Shown here in pieces: positions 48,136 through 58,675 of a stretch of DNA of 64,000 nt (position 1 is the first letter of the stretch; each line of letters starts with the position of its first letter). The notes below the pieces were generated by a model. The model made no database searches and was not told where the DNA came from. It worked only from the letters and a program-made list of their open reading frames with translations. Source of the DNA: Exophiala sp. HKRS030 (Eukaryota; Ascomycota; Eurotiomycetes; Chaetothyriales; Herpotrichiellaceae). The stretch is taken from the NCBI GenBank assembly GCA_023897205.1, contig JAHWDD010000003.1, positions 4,715,665 through 4,779,664 of the forward strand, given 5' to 3'. A program made the translations under genes and the position numbers.

Positions 48136-48506
48136 TGTCGAAAGACAAAGTGAGATATTTGATAGAGGCTGGAGGAATGCAAGACACCGAATCGGAACAG
48201 GTTTCACCTACTTTATATTCATCTATCTGCACTTGTGTTGTCTGCACGTCATCCCACATGCAAGGTACCGCTTTTTACTGGCGTTTCTCGGATATTCATC
48301 CCATTGCAGCTCTTGCTTGCATTTCGGCATGTGAAAGTTCTCGATAGAAGGTCACATGTAGATCTGGTTCCACTTATCAACATGTAGAACCCTTGAGCAT
48401 ATCCTTTGGATGACATCACGCTTTCCGATTAATCCGTATACCTGTCTTCGGCAGGTAAAACCTCGTTACCGATTTTCATATGCAAACTTGCCCATTCTAC
48501 AACACA
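48136..48506. other. Short spacer, FMO promoter
   Basis: Separates the FMO gene from the PD-(D/E)XK-like gene on the same strand. No feature recognised. Confidence 0.4.
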
Positions 48507-50350
48507 TCAAGTCTGCAAAGCATCCGGTGGTAGCTCGCCTTTCAAGACTCGGGCCCACTGGTCAACGAAAAGACTATCAACCTTACTGCGTGTAGTATTA
48601 TTCCTGAACAGCCCAGATATGCCTATCTCTCTTTTCGACTCCTCCATTAGTCGCCCAAGCTCCAAGTCGTCTTCAAGTCGGATATTCTCGTCTATGACTA
48701 GGTAACAGAAATCTTGTGTCGACTCTGGCCAGCCGCTCCGAGGCTTCTTGATCAAGATGGAATGGATCCCAAAGCTTGGGATTGCGATGGACGGGCTGAG
48801 TGCTTTTTGTGGATTAGCATCCCCAGTCGCAGTAAACAGATGCGATGAGATTTTGATGTTTCGAGTCAGAAGCTCCGGGATGGCTCTGTCCTGACTCCTG
48901 AAAGTATGTAAGATGAATTCACACATCGACTCGCCCGAAGCTTCACCCTCTGTCTGTGGGGGAAATCTATTCCACTCAAAGGCGAACCATCCACTATTGC
49001 TTGTAGTCGCCCGCAGACACAGCTGCCTGCCCTTCACAGCCAATCCTGCCGACTCTGCCCCTCCGATGAGTTTGACACTATTTATCGCAAGCTTGAACTG
49101 CTCGAATTCGAAAGATGCACCAAGAGTCATGTTCCAGCTGCCAGGCGTGGGCAGCCCTGCAATCTGAGCGAGAACTTTGATCGCGTCCTCAGCGCACAAG
49201 ACGCAGACCACGTGGCGAGTGACATACCAATCTATGGGTTCCAAATCTGACCTGAAATACGCGAATGCTCGAATACGGCACGGTGGCACTGACGAATCCG
49301 TGTCTGGAGAAACAACCCCAGCGAAATGTTGACCGCGATGTTCTCGTCCTCGAACGTGCGCAAAAGCCGCTGAGCAGCGTCTTTGGAGGTCACCCCAGGG
49401 AAGCAAAACTCGAGCAGTGCTTCCAGTGAAGGAACATCCACAGGTAACTGTATTTGCAAATAATGGAGCTTTACTCGACTGGAGTGCCGGATTGTTGCTC
49501 TTCTCGCCCATGGCTGCGTACTCCGCTCGATGCGACCCCAATGCCGCCAGGAAGAAGAATCTCCACCAGCTGAGGGAGCTGCCTGTACCAGGAGCGGCAA
49601 TTCCGGAAGCTCAGTAGTTCTCGCAGAGTCCACGACTCGATCACTCGAGACCCCGGAGGACACGGATCCCTGTCTGAGGGAGAGCGAGATTGCTCGCCCG
49701 TTGGTGTGATCTCCTTCACCAACCTGAGAGGACGCGGCAGTCCCGCTTCGGCTATGTCTGGAATCGAGGAGACCAGCATGGAGGAAGCAATTCAGAATAC
49801 TCTCACGGTAGATGTCACACGCCCAGTCACAGAGATAGTCAATGAGGAGCACAAGCTGTAGTGCACCCTCGGGGAAGAGCACTGTGCCATGCCAGAGGTC
49901 GAATACTTGCTGCCTGTAGTCAGTGAAATAGACCATAGGTCCCTAGGGCCTTGTACGACTCAACACTTTTGGGCCATCCGGTATTGCGGCGTAGAGTCGC
50001 CACTCCTCCCCCATTATTGCAAATGACCAAACTAAGCACTGATGGTGCCCGCCCGTTTCCGTTTGAAGATACTGCTGCAGCCGCAGACAAGTTCGAATGA
50101 CAAAGGCTGTCTGTCTCTGGATGCTTCCGAAAGTTGCTTCACGGTTCTCGGCCGTTTTTGCTTCAATGACTATGAAGGGATAGACAAGGTTCCTTGACGC
50201 AAGCGGGCTGTATTTGCTCTGCAGATGGGGGAGACATTGGCGAAAAGAGCTAGTTGGTGTTAAGCCGATTATCCGGTCTGGACGTCGTGTTGTCAATCTT
50301 TTTCGTGAATCTTCATCGATGTCTTCATGCTCGATGACTTTGTCGAGCAT
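48507..50350 (-). CDS. Fungal protein with PD-(D/E)XK nuclease-like core, 5' end uncertain
   Basis: Exons 50350-49965, 49913-49294 and 49246-48507 join by introns of 51 bases (GTTGAG donor, CTGAC branch) and 47 bases (GTCAGT donor), giving 581 residues. The N-terminal core has RPDRIIGL, then FIVIEAKTAENREATFGSIQ, the D...ExK arrangement of PD-(D/E)XK nucleases, and VWSFAIMGEEWRLYAAIPDG followed by FDLWHGTVL, a pattern I know from a large fungal family of unknown role. The later half is a globular domain without recognised motif. The 5' end is probably incomplete: more coding-like sequence (YYALARVFNEQLPLCE) lies at about 50435-50500, and this stops where a nucleoside-phosphorylase fragment begins. 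Nuclease activity is only inferred. Confidence 0.65.
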
Positions 50351-50520
50351 TCTGGAGAATGTTCCGCAATCCCCTTCATTACTGAACTTCCGAGATTAGC
50401 GACTTCTCGTTATACCTCACTTCATCTCGGGCTCTCACTCACACAGTGGAAGTTGCTCGTTGAAGACGCGTGCAAGTGCATAGTAGCCTCCTTGCTCGCC
50501 TCTTCTCCAGCCTCTCACAA

Positions 50521-50830
50521 TCAGAACGCTTGATGGGCTTAGCATTAAATTTCGGTTTCCATCGGCGTCTGAAACAATGATTACACAATGGGGAAAGATT
50601 GGGAAACACAATGTTGTTATCGCCGTCTTGCCCGACGGTGAATACGGCATAGCCTCGGCCTTCAGCGTTGCGAGGGATATGCTGCACAGCTTCCCTAACG
50701 TTAGGATTGGTTTAATGGTGGGCATTGGTGGTGGCGCGCCCAGTCAAAAGCATGATATCCGTCTGAGAGACATTGTTGTCAGCGCTCCTCGCGATGGGAA
50801 CGGCGATGTGTTCCAGTACACTCTAGCATG
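50521..50830 (+). pseudogene. Nucleoside phosphorylase-like (PNP_UDP) domain fragment of a fungal NLR
   Basis: In the plus direction the frame reads [65 protein letters not shown], the typical N-terminal phosphorylase-like domain that many fungal STAND receptors carry ahead of NACHT. It begins abruptly near 50521 and ends near 50825, after which the frame runs into the tail of the oppositely oriented ankyrin gene. There is no start context and less than half of the domain is present. It is a severed module, probably from rearrangement of a PNP-NACHT-ankyrin gene. Confidence 0.8.
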
Positions 50831-50918
50831 CTGTCCAATTCTGCCCAAGCAGCCTCGCTCGAAGGATAGAGACTGGTCATCGTCAATGGTGATCCAAACG
50901 AATCCCCAAAGTCCATTT

Positions 50919-51695
50919 TCACGTAGCATATGTACCCTTCTTAAGTAATAGCTTAACCACAGCCTTATTCTCGAAGTATACTGCCCATGATAGTGGTGTT
51001 CGGCCATCCTCGTCTTTCGACTCGAGGTCGGCACCCTTCTCGAGTAATAGCTTAACCACCGCCTCATATTCGTTAAATACTGCCCATAATAGTGGTGTTC
51101 GGCTATCCTCGTCTTTCGACTCGAGGTCGGCACCCTTCTCGAGTAATAGCTTTACCACCGCCTTATGCCCGAAGTATACTGCCCATAATAGTGGCGTTCG
51201 GTCATTCTTGTCTTTCGGCTCGAGATCGGTACCCTTCTCGAGTAACAGCCTGACCATCGCCTCATGCCCGTAGTATGCTGCCCATAATAGTGGTGTTCGG
51301 CCATTCTCGTCTTTCGACTCGAGGTCGGCACCCTTCTCGAGTAATAGCTTTACTACCGCCTCATGTCCGTTGAATGCTGCCCATGATAGTGGTGTTCGGC
51401 CATTCTTGTCTTTCGGCTCGAGGTCGGCACTCTTCTCGAGTAATAGCTTAACTACCGCCTTATGGCCCTTCTCTGCTGCCCATGATAGTGGTGTCTGGCC
51501 ATACTTATCTTTCGACTCGAGGTCGACACCCTTCTCGAGTAACAGCTTGACTACCGCCTCATGGCCGTTAGATGCTGCCCATGACAGTGGTGTTCGGCCT
51601 TCCCCGTCCTTGTAATCCGGTTCGACACTTTTCCCTAGTAGCCTCCGTATCATCTGTGCTTGGCCTTCTTCTGCGGCAATATGGAACAACGTACG
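50919..51695 (-). repeat. Ankyrin repeat array, near-identical 99-base units
   Basis: Eight units, each 99 bases (33 codons), run from 51695 down to the stop at 50919. Units 2-7 share [28 protein letters not shown] with changes confined to a few positions, mainly the two to four residues after the Trp-Ala and the loop after ESKD. The eighth is cut off after [10 protein letters not shown]. High identity between units indicates recent duplication or gene conversion. Confidence 0.92.
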
Positions 51696-54600
51696 TACGT
51701 TGCCGCCACTTGATAGCTGCTGACTCCAGTTAGTGGATGAGAGAACGTCGAATTCATCCATCAAAGACTGAAGCCCGAAAGCGCACGCTGCAGCGAGTGG
51801 TGTAGGCGGGGAGTACGATGCAGACCATAGTCGATGGCCCAGACGGTCACGGAAGTCCAAACCCAATAGACTATTAATCAGAAAGCCGTCTCCGTGTGCT
51901 GCGATATCCTCCACCCAGGTCACATAAAATGGAGATACCTTTGATTCTTGCAGAAAGAATGGCAATACCTTTTTTAGTGTGAGAGACAGGTGATTCTCAG
52001 CGATTTTGTAGTGGATAGGCCAGTAGAATTTAGCACACGGCCTTAGGAGATCTTCCCGATCAACCACAGTGGCTGCATCAGAACTTGGTGGCGCCCCAGC
52101 CAGGTATACGTCCAAACATCTCTCCGTGGCAAGCTCATGCAGCACTGCACCTTCATATTCTGGCCGACGTTGAAGATACTCTCGTACGGACTGATGGGCG
52201 AAGCGGAAGACGCCCATCTCCGAGTCAAATACCACCAGATTATGACATAAGCGAACAATGTCAAAATGTGACACTGAGTCGGACTCAGAGGACGAGTCCG
52301 TTTCCGATGATGAGTCTAATTCATGGCTTGAATCTGCACCCATGTCGGATGATGACTGCGTCTCCTTTTCAGGACGCATAGAAATGGCGGCAGCAAGCTC
52401 TCTTACTGACAATAAACGCTGTGCGCAAAGAAGCCACTTCAACGTCATAACAGCTACTCTGCGCCCGTGGGTTTCAGTGTTCTCGATTTGGTCGTAGATT
52501 TTGTCGTAAAGTTCGGAAAGTGTAGGAGGAAGTTGGCCTAAGGCATCTTCGAAGTCTTTTTTGAATTTGATCCGTCGTAAAACTTCGAGTGATAAGGCAA
52601 CCCACCGGAACATCCCCTGAGCACCGTCGTTCAGAACACTGGCAATCTTCCTTCTGAGCTTCGAGGATACTTTGCCGTCTAACAGAAGCTTTTTGGTAAT
52701 TAACCGGTTTAGCTCTAAGTCAATAAACCTCTGGATATCTTGGCCGTTCTGACCGGCGCTAACGGACACGTTCCTAGACCGTCCTAGATGAAGTTGCTGA
52801 CGGAGATATACGAGTTAGAAGAGAACGTTGCTCCGAGGAGCTCAGACACGAAATGCACGGGACTTACGATATCAACCTTGTCACGACTCGAGACAAACAC
52901 TTTCACCACTTCCAGAGATTTGCTCACTATCTCATCTAAGGCTTCAAGTAGCTGGAAACGCAAATCGTCGTCGCACTCGTCCAGGGCATCAATAATGATT
53001 GTTGCCGGCCTATCGTTTGTGAGTGCGAGAATGAGCCTGGTGCAATCTTCAATCGTCAACTCGCTGAGACTTGAGCAATCTTCGTCGGCTTTTTTCTTGC
53101 GATTTTCATATTCTTTGGCAACCGGTTCTTTAATAGGCAGTTCTGGCTTTGTGCTGGCAAGCTGTCTAAGTATAGCCCGCATAATCTCGACCGGCATGGT
53201 ACGTTCTCTCTCAGCTTCGCTTCTTGCGCAGTAGAAAAAGGCAATCGGAGGTGCACTCAAAGCCGAGTGGGCCTCAAAGACGTTGTTAATGACGGTCGAC
53301 CTGACCTAGCACTTTAAGGTCAGCAAAGTTGTGCCTATGCATACCGTGAGGGCACTCTGATGGACCTCTGTACGAAGAAAACGCCCCGTGTTATGATATT
53401 CTCGTAATGGACAACTTACACGAGTTTCGTTTTCCCTGATCCAGCTGCGGTTATGATTAGCATCATACGGAAGGGAATAGTTCTAAAGCGTCTTACGTAT
53501 GCCGTGGAGCCAGAGTACGGAAGACACACTCGAATGGCCCCATTCGATATAGTCACGGCTCTGTAGCAGCCACTGGCCAGAATGAGGTAAAAGGTCTTTG
53601 GAAAGCTCTTCGTGGTGTTTTCTGTATTCGACTCTGGACATCCACTGGAATACCTTTATTCGTTCTTCCCCTGAGACAAAGGTGAGTACCCCCGCCCACT
53701 GATGGTAGTGGCGTACAACTAACGGTTAAATCTATCCTGGAAAACTGACATCTGATCAGCTATTTGCATGATAGGCTGGTCGAGCTTATGCAACCGGGTT
53801 TTTAGCGTCTCATAGTGTTCTGAGGCAGCTTTGGACAACTTCCGTTGGACTTTCAGAGGTTCAGCAACTATCGACTGAATTGACGGCGGACAAAGACATA
53901 CGCTCCACATCTACCAGTCTCGCCCATTTCTCCACGTCGACCTCCGTGATCTTCGACCACAGTTCATCGTATTGTTTGCGCATCATTTCCACCAAACCCC
54001 GACCAAAACGCTCTATAATTGTAGGTCAGTTTCTGGTTACCACCGATTTAGGAGCAGCACATAGGGTTCACGCTGGCTGTTCTAGCACGTACGTAGGGAG
54101 TTCCCGCTGAAGTATGCTTTTGCCTTGGATAAATAACGTAATATTGCTGCGTAGAGCTCGCAGAGGGACTCATGAAGCTTCGGCGTAGACTCGCAATCCT
54201 CATGAAGGTAAAGCTTCTCGAAAACTGTGTAACGAGTAATGAGGCCGGATATTGACTCCACGGCTTCGCTCACATAGCTGAACACTGTGATATCGTTGGT
54301 CCCGACCTAGGTATTCGAATGTGAAGATTCAGTTCCAAGAAATAGGCAGGAACTTCCAGACATAGGACACATGTTAACTTACCGTGACCATATATTTTAT
54401 CACTGCCCAAGGTAAGGCTGCTTGGCCACTCTTGTCGAACGAGACTACAACGTCGGCAACATCAATGATTGCGGTAACCCAGACTGAAATTTTTTCTAAC
54501 ACATGCCGAAGCTTGACTTCTTCCCCGTTTTTGTTGCGATAGACCGCCCAGCCCTTCTCTAGACATCGCTTTTTGTTGTTTTCCGTATCTTTTCGGATCT

Positions 54601-54824
54601 GAGTGGAACACAGATGTTAGATGGGAATTGTGCCAGCCATAATCCAGCTTGTTGTTTATGCTGCGATCTTTACTCACCATCTTCAGGATACCCAAGAGAT
54701 CGTTGTCTGCTTGATTGAATCGCTTTTGTTCGTCGGGATCCAGGTTATTGAAGGCCTCCGCCCACGGATTTCGAGAAGCAACATTGCCGTCAACGGTTTT
54801 CGAATCCCGCACCAGCAAAGACAT
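50919..54824 (-). CDS. NACHT-ankyrin STAND receptor (fungal NLR-like)
   Basis: Nine exons (54824-54678, 54598-54383, 54306-54093, 54012-53902, 53849-53724, 53670-53497, 53444-53420, 53300-52868, 52796-50919) give 1107 residues with every junction in frame. The N-terminal 300 residues are helical, as in fungal STAND proteins ([44 protein letters not shown]). NACHT follows: [14 protein letters not shown] (Walker A), [15 protein letters not shown] (Walker B), VKVFVSSRD and [16 protein letters not shown] winged-helix stretch is interrupted by an acidic Ser/Asp insert near 52260-52350. The C-terminus has eight ankyrin repeats of 33 residues at 50919-51695, the last truncated. Such receptors act in fungal self/non-self recognition and programmed cell death. 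The Walker A sequence is spread over a 25-base exon. Confidence 0.9.
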
Positions 54825-56084
54825 GGCGCCACCTGTCGTAAGACTCTGGAAGGACGAGCTGGCAATGTGGTCGCGAGCACATGTGAGACAGTGGACTTGT
54901 TGATGTGCTTTTATCAAGTAGCTGTGGGTTTGGCAGACCTAAGATATGCGAAGTGTGCATGTAGCGGGTTTCGTTTGGATGAGATGTGTTGTCACGGCCT
55001 GATTGGTCGCTGCGTTCCGAAAATGCCAAGAGCCCTATGGAAAAGCGCCTGGCGGAGTCCCGGGAAACCGAAACGCCGCTATCCCACCTCTGCTGGTGGA
55101 CTGAGCAGACCCAATGCGAGAGACTCTCTCCGTCCGCCCAGGATACTGCCTTGCTAGTTATGATTCACACAGCCTCAAAATTCGGCCCCTACTCTGCGTA
55201 TCTGGCATGGCGGCGCACGGCCCAGGTTCTTCCCTTTTTGGATGCTGCGGGAATAATTGCGAGCAAACTCTGCAATGTGAACCGTTAGTTCATATATTTG
55301 TGTAGAGAAGAGACAAATACAACAATGCAATTCTATATCTTGATCTATGGCTATCGGTAATCCCAATTCGAGTAAGTTAGAGGCTGAATTCGACGTCAAA
55401 GGCTAGTCGCCTGGTATTGGGATCTATTGCCGCTTGGGGAAATAGAGGGGAGGGTTCCCGAAAACACTGAACCGCATCTAATTACAGGTCGTCGCTATGC
55501 GTGGATCACGTGCTCACAGCTTGCCTGACGGGTTCATTGAAGCGGCAAGACAGATCAGCCATGTGGCTGTAATTGTGGCTCTCGAACTGTGGCTGCTATC
55601 TGATCGTCATACAGAGACGCGATCGCTCGGGACGGTCCTCGTTTGTCGATTGGCGCGTGTGTACCCGAGAGGGGTACTGTGCGACACGAGATCGCAGCAC
55701 CAACCGTTACCAACGGCAGCTATGGATGAGATAATTAGTTCTACGATCCATGTATAGTGGCATTCCATTTCTATCATGTAAAACAGCCAGCAGAGATGGC
55801 ATTGTCGTCTCCAAGGAGATGGAACTATTTGGGTACGTCTACGGTGGGACGGAGAATTCAAGATCTGCGAGAATCAATCCTGTGTATTTATGAACAAAGA
55901 ATTACCAGATGCAGTAGTTGATAGTTTCAAACGATAGAGATTCACTCAGATCATCGACGAAAGCTATTTGTGGCGAGTAGGGTGCTGAGGAAGTCCAAGT
56001 ACCGTGGGCACGTTTCACAACACAGCGCATTTCCATCACGCCGGGATGTCGATTACTCTAAACGAACTTAACTCTTCTAGTCTA
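54825..56084. other. NLR upstream region, no gene seen
   Basis: Begins at the NLR start. Small open frames occur but none is protein-like. It ends at the CTAG-rich island. Confidence 0.45.
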
Positions 56085-56415
56085 GTAATTCAGTCACGTG
56101 ACAGGGTATATTATATAATATTATTCCTGATTAGTAACCGCGCTAGGCGCGCACCTAGCCGTAGATCGGGTTCCCTTTCCAGTGACCTCCACCCTTTCCC
56201 GGGACCCGTATTAGGGCCTCGTTTTAGGCCCTCGTTAAAACTTAATAGTCTAGAGGAGGGACGACCTAGGAGCTACGACGACGGTTTATAGTTAGTAGGG
56301 TAAGCTAGCCCGGCCGACCCTGAGCCGAAGTTAAGCCGGACGGGAGCCTCCCTGAGTAAAAGCGGCGTGAGGTCACGTGATACCGGCGGTGAAACACCTA
56401 GGACTACAGAATTAG
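56085..56415. repeat. CTAG-rich island with flanking TCACGTGA motifs, probable mobile element remnant
   Basis: Sequence composition differs sharply from the surroundings: frequent CTAG, CCTAGG, GCGCG and GGGACC words. A TCACGTGAC occurs near 56094 and a GTCACGTGA near 56372, in roughly inverted setting at the two ends. No transposase frame is present. A second island of like composition is at 62410-62710. I read it as a decayed or non-autonomous element; its class cannot be told. Confidence 0.5.
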
Positions 56416-56795
56416 CTCTATTTTATGTTTAGTATATCAGGCGTCGATAATCCAACTCACCAGATGATTTCAGAACTAAATGGCTCAAATGCTTTGAACT
56501 CAACTTTTTCTCGCCATCCGAACTCGCTGTCAACGAACTCAATGCAACGCCACGCATTCCGAGTCAGCTCAGCAGCTTTTACTCTTTTTTCAATCACGTA
56601 CTCATCGTCAGGTGGGTACATGTCAAGGAATGCATGTGGTGTGAGCTCGCCAATGTTGCGTATTTCTTGAAACTGTGTTGCATAATCTCCCCATTTTTCT
56701 GGCGTGATCCGTCCTTCGAAAGTAATTCCAAAATCTCGCATCAATTGATTTTCCTCATCCACCCCGAGCTTTACCTTCTTCTCGGTTTGATTCAT
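56373..56795 (-). CDS. Hypothetical protein whose last exon falls in a CTAG-rich island
   Basis: ATG 56795 opens a charged protein (MNQTEKKVKLGVDEENQLMR, ITPEKWGDYATQFQEI, LTPHAFLDMYPPDDEYVIEK, WRCIEFVDSEFGWREKVEF). The frame meets TGA straight after EIIW, but a GTGAGT donor at 56460 with a TACTAAAC branch-like site and an AG at 56404 gives a 57-base intron; the next exon adds about ten codons and stops at 56373, inside the island. The original C-terminus therefore appears replaced. The family is unknown to me; the protein reads as a conserved fungal hypothetical fragment of about 120 residues. Confidence 0.45.
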
Positions 56796-57277
56796 GTTGA
56801 AATGTCCTTGAGAAGGGAGTAATGGTCCACCGCAAACGGTTTAGCCCAACACTGCGCCAACACCGAGCAGATAATTTGTTGCTGTGCTGAGTTAGGAGTA
56901 GAAGGCCGTCGTATCTGAGGAGAGGCTACGAAAAATGGTCACTTTGCGCGAAAGTCTTCGAGATCTGGAAAGTACTAGAAGCCGCAGAGTAAAGTACTTC
57001 GCTGCTTCCAATGAAACAGCCAATTCTAGGCAGCTATCAGGTGGCTGAACACCCTTGCATTTCGGCCCCTTGGGCCTGCTGGTCGCAGCTCTAAGCCCTC
57101 AAGGTTGACAAGCATCCACTTTCGTAGGGATTTTGGTCAAAAGAGGCATCTAATCCTCTTCGCGTGACCATATGTATGAAATCTAGACTAGCAAATTTGT
57201 GCTAACTAGCGAACGAGCTTACTCGAACAATGCGCAAGATCTTATTGTCATCATTAGGGCCATGGTGATGACCTCTT
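56796..57277. other. Spacer without recognised feature
   Basis: Lies between two minus-strand gene fragments. No coding frame supported. Confidence 0.4.
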
Positions 57278-57819
57278 CTATCTATCTTCGCTACTAGTAA
57301 TTCTATTTCTGACTGTTACCGCTGCTCTGCGCAATATCAACGGCTGGACAGCTGGTGAAACGCTGTCATCCTTCAAGAAACAGTTGTAACGGAAAGATTC
57401 TTTAGCAGAAGGATAACGAAAAAATGTCGGGAAAATGGTTGTATCCACTAACATGCCTGAGCTTTTGTCCACACTCACAGCACTTTCATCGAAGCCATCC
57501 ATTGTATTTTCATCAACCGGGTTACCAGTAATATGAAAGACGCACTGGTACATATCAGTACTTAAGACGAGACGAACTTTTGCATGCAGTGCCTGCTGGA
57601 AGATTTCCCTTATCTGCGGTTCAATTTGTATCCAATCTTCTGCAATCTCCTCATATTGTTCGTGTAGCGCTTTGTGGGCGTCTAAGAGAGGGATAATGCA
57701 TCTGCAGAGTCGTTGAGCGAGGTATCGCGCTCTTGCCGGAATCACCAAATCGGACACAACCGGATCATCGATGCTTGCCTCATGCCCGGCGAACTCGAAG
57801 GCTGTTGCGAGCGTTTCGT
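57278..57819 (-). CDS. Partial gene of unknown fungal family
   Basis: An open frame on the minus strand reads from an AG boundary near 57820 to a stop at 57278. It contains ATAFEFAGHEASIDDPVVSD, PARARYLAQRLCRCIIPLLD, HEQYEEIAEDWIQIEPQIRE and MYQCVFHITGNPVDENTMDG. The pattern resembles helical hypothetical proteins that are repeated in fungal genomes. No ATG suits as start, so the 5' end is lost or lies in an undetected exon; the upstream side meets the Hsp70-like fragment at about 57830. I know no function. Confidence 0.45.
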
Positions 57820-58675
57820 CTAGGTCACCACTTGCTCAGGATCATAACAAAGTACGGGGCTCTCCATCTTTAGAAAATCACTTGAGATTTGTCCTCAAAG
57901 GAGAAGAGAATCTGCAAAAGCAGTCCATTGATCTTGAGCGGTCTCAGTACATCCGATCTGCTGTTGCACGTGGCGCAATATTGAGAGCATTACGAAAAGA
58001 GGATGGGCCCGAACGAATGACACGCTGCAGCTTTGGATACCTACAGTCGCTGCGATATGATCGGAATATTAGAAAGCACAGAAGATTCCGCGTTATGCGC
58101 GATCGCGCAGATGGGGAACTATACATAATGAACACTATACAATGGGTCGTCCACAAGGTATGTCAATTTGATCTTTTCTGTGCTTATTGAAAACTATTTG
58201 GTCTAGTAACTTACGAATAGCAATCAGGACACCGTCGTCACCACTGTCAAGGAGAGACTGAGGTCGAGACACATATTCAAGTTGGACGAAGAAAAGTTCT
58301 TGTGTGAAGAGATACTTTATGTCTCGTCCAAGATACATCCATCTGGGTATAAAGTCTCACACAAGGAGAATAAAGGTGAGAGAGAGCTATCCTTTCTACT
58401 GCTCATAATTATTGATCATGTCCTTGAAAATAGGGGCTGAGGAAGCAGGCAGGATCCTGATTGATTTGACCTTTCTAAAGGCACAGCTCAATCCAATAAC
58501 GGAACTAAACTCGGAAGGAAAGCCTTATTCCTTTTACGAGGTCAATTATGATCTTTGGATTATAATCGAGGGACGCACCTTGAGATTTGAAGCGCGCTCA
58601 CCAGAGAATTCCGCCGAAGTTAAAGCAGCCTGCCAGTCCTCCATTGCGGCAGCCTTTGAGCCTGGCACCGCATAG
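57771..58675 (+). CDS. Hsp70-like fungal protein, C-terminal fragment
   Basis: Exons 57771-58157, 58228-58375 and 58434-58675 join over introns of 70 and 58 bases, 258 residues in frame. The sequence has VARGAILRALRKEDGPERMT, ELYIMNTIQWVVHKGDT-like order (VVHK then DTVVTTVKERL), ILYVSSKIHPSGY and FYEVNYDLWIIIEGRTLRFE. This is the C-terminal layout of the divergent Hsp70/actin-type ATPase proteins that are abundant in filamentous fungi, where a GAxxRG motif precedes a beta-rich end. The ATPase core upstream is missing, so this is a 5' truncated copy; ATG 57771 is only the first available Met. It overlaps the minus-strand fragment at its left end. Confidence 0.6.

Noticed and set aside
49943..49964. 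In-frame TAG in the PD-(D/E)XK-like gene, first taken as a nonsense mutation
   Set aside because: A GTTGAG donor, a CTGAC branch site and a CAG acceptor define a 51-base intron that removes the stop and restores family sequence (PDGPKV then QQVFDLWHG).
53850..53901. A 34-base intron in the NLR ending at GATAG
   Set aside because: A 52-base version ending at GAAAG also keeps the frame, has a CTGAAC branch site and a normal length, so it was preferred.
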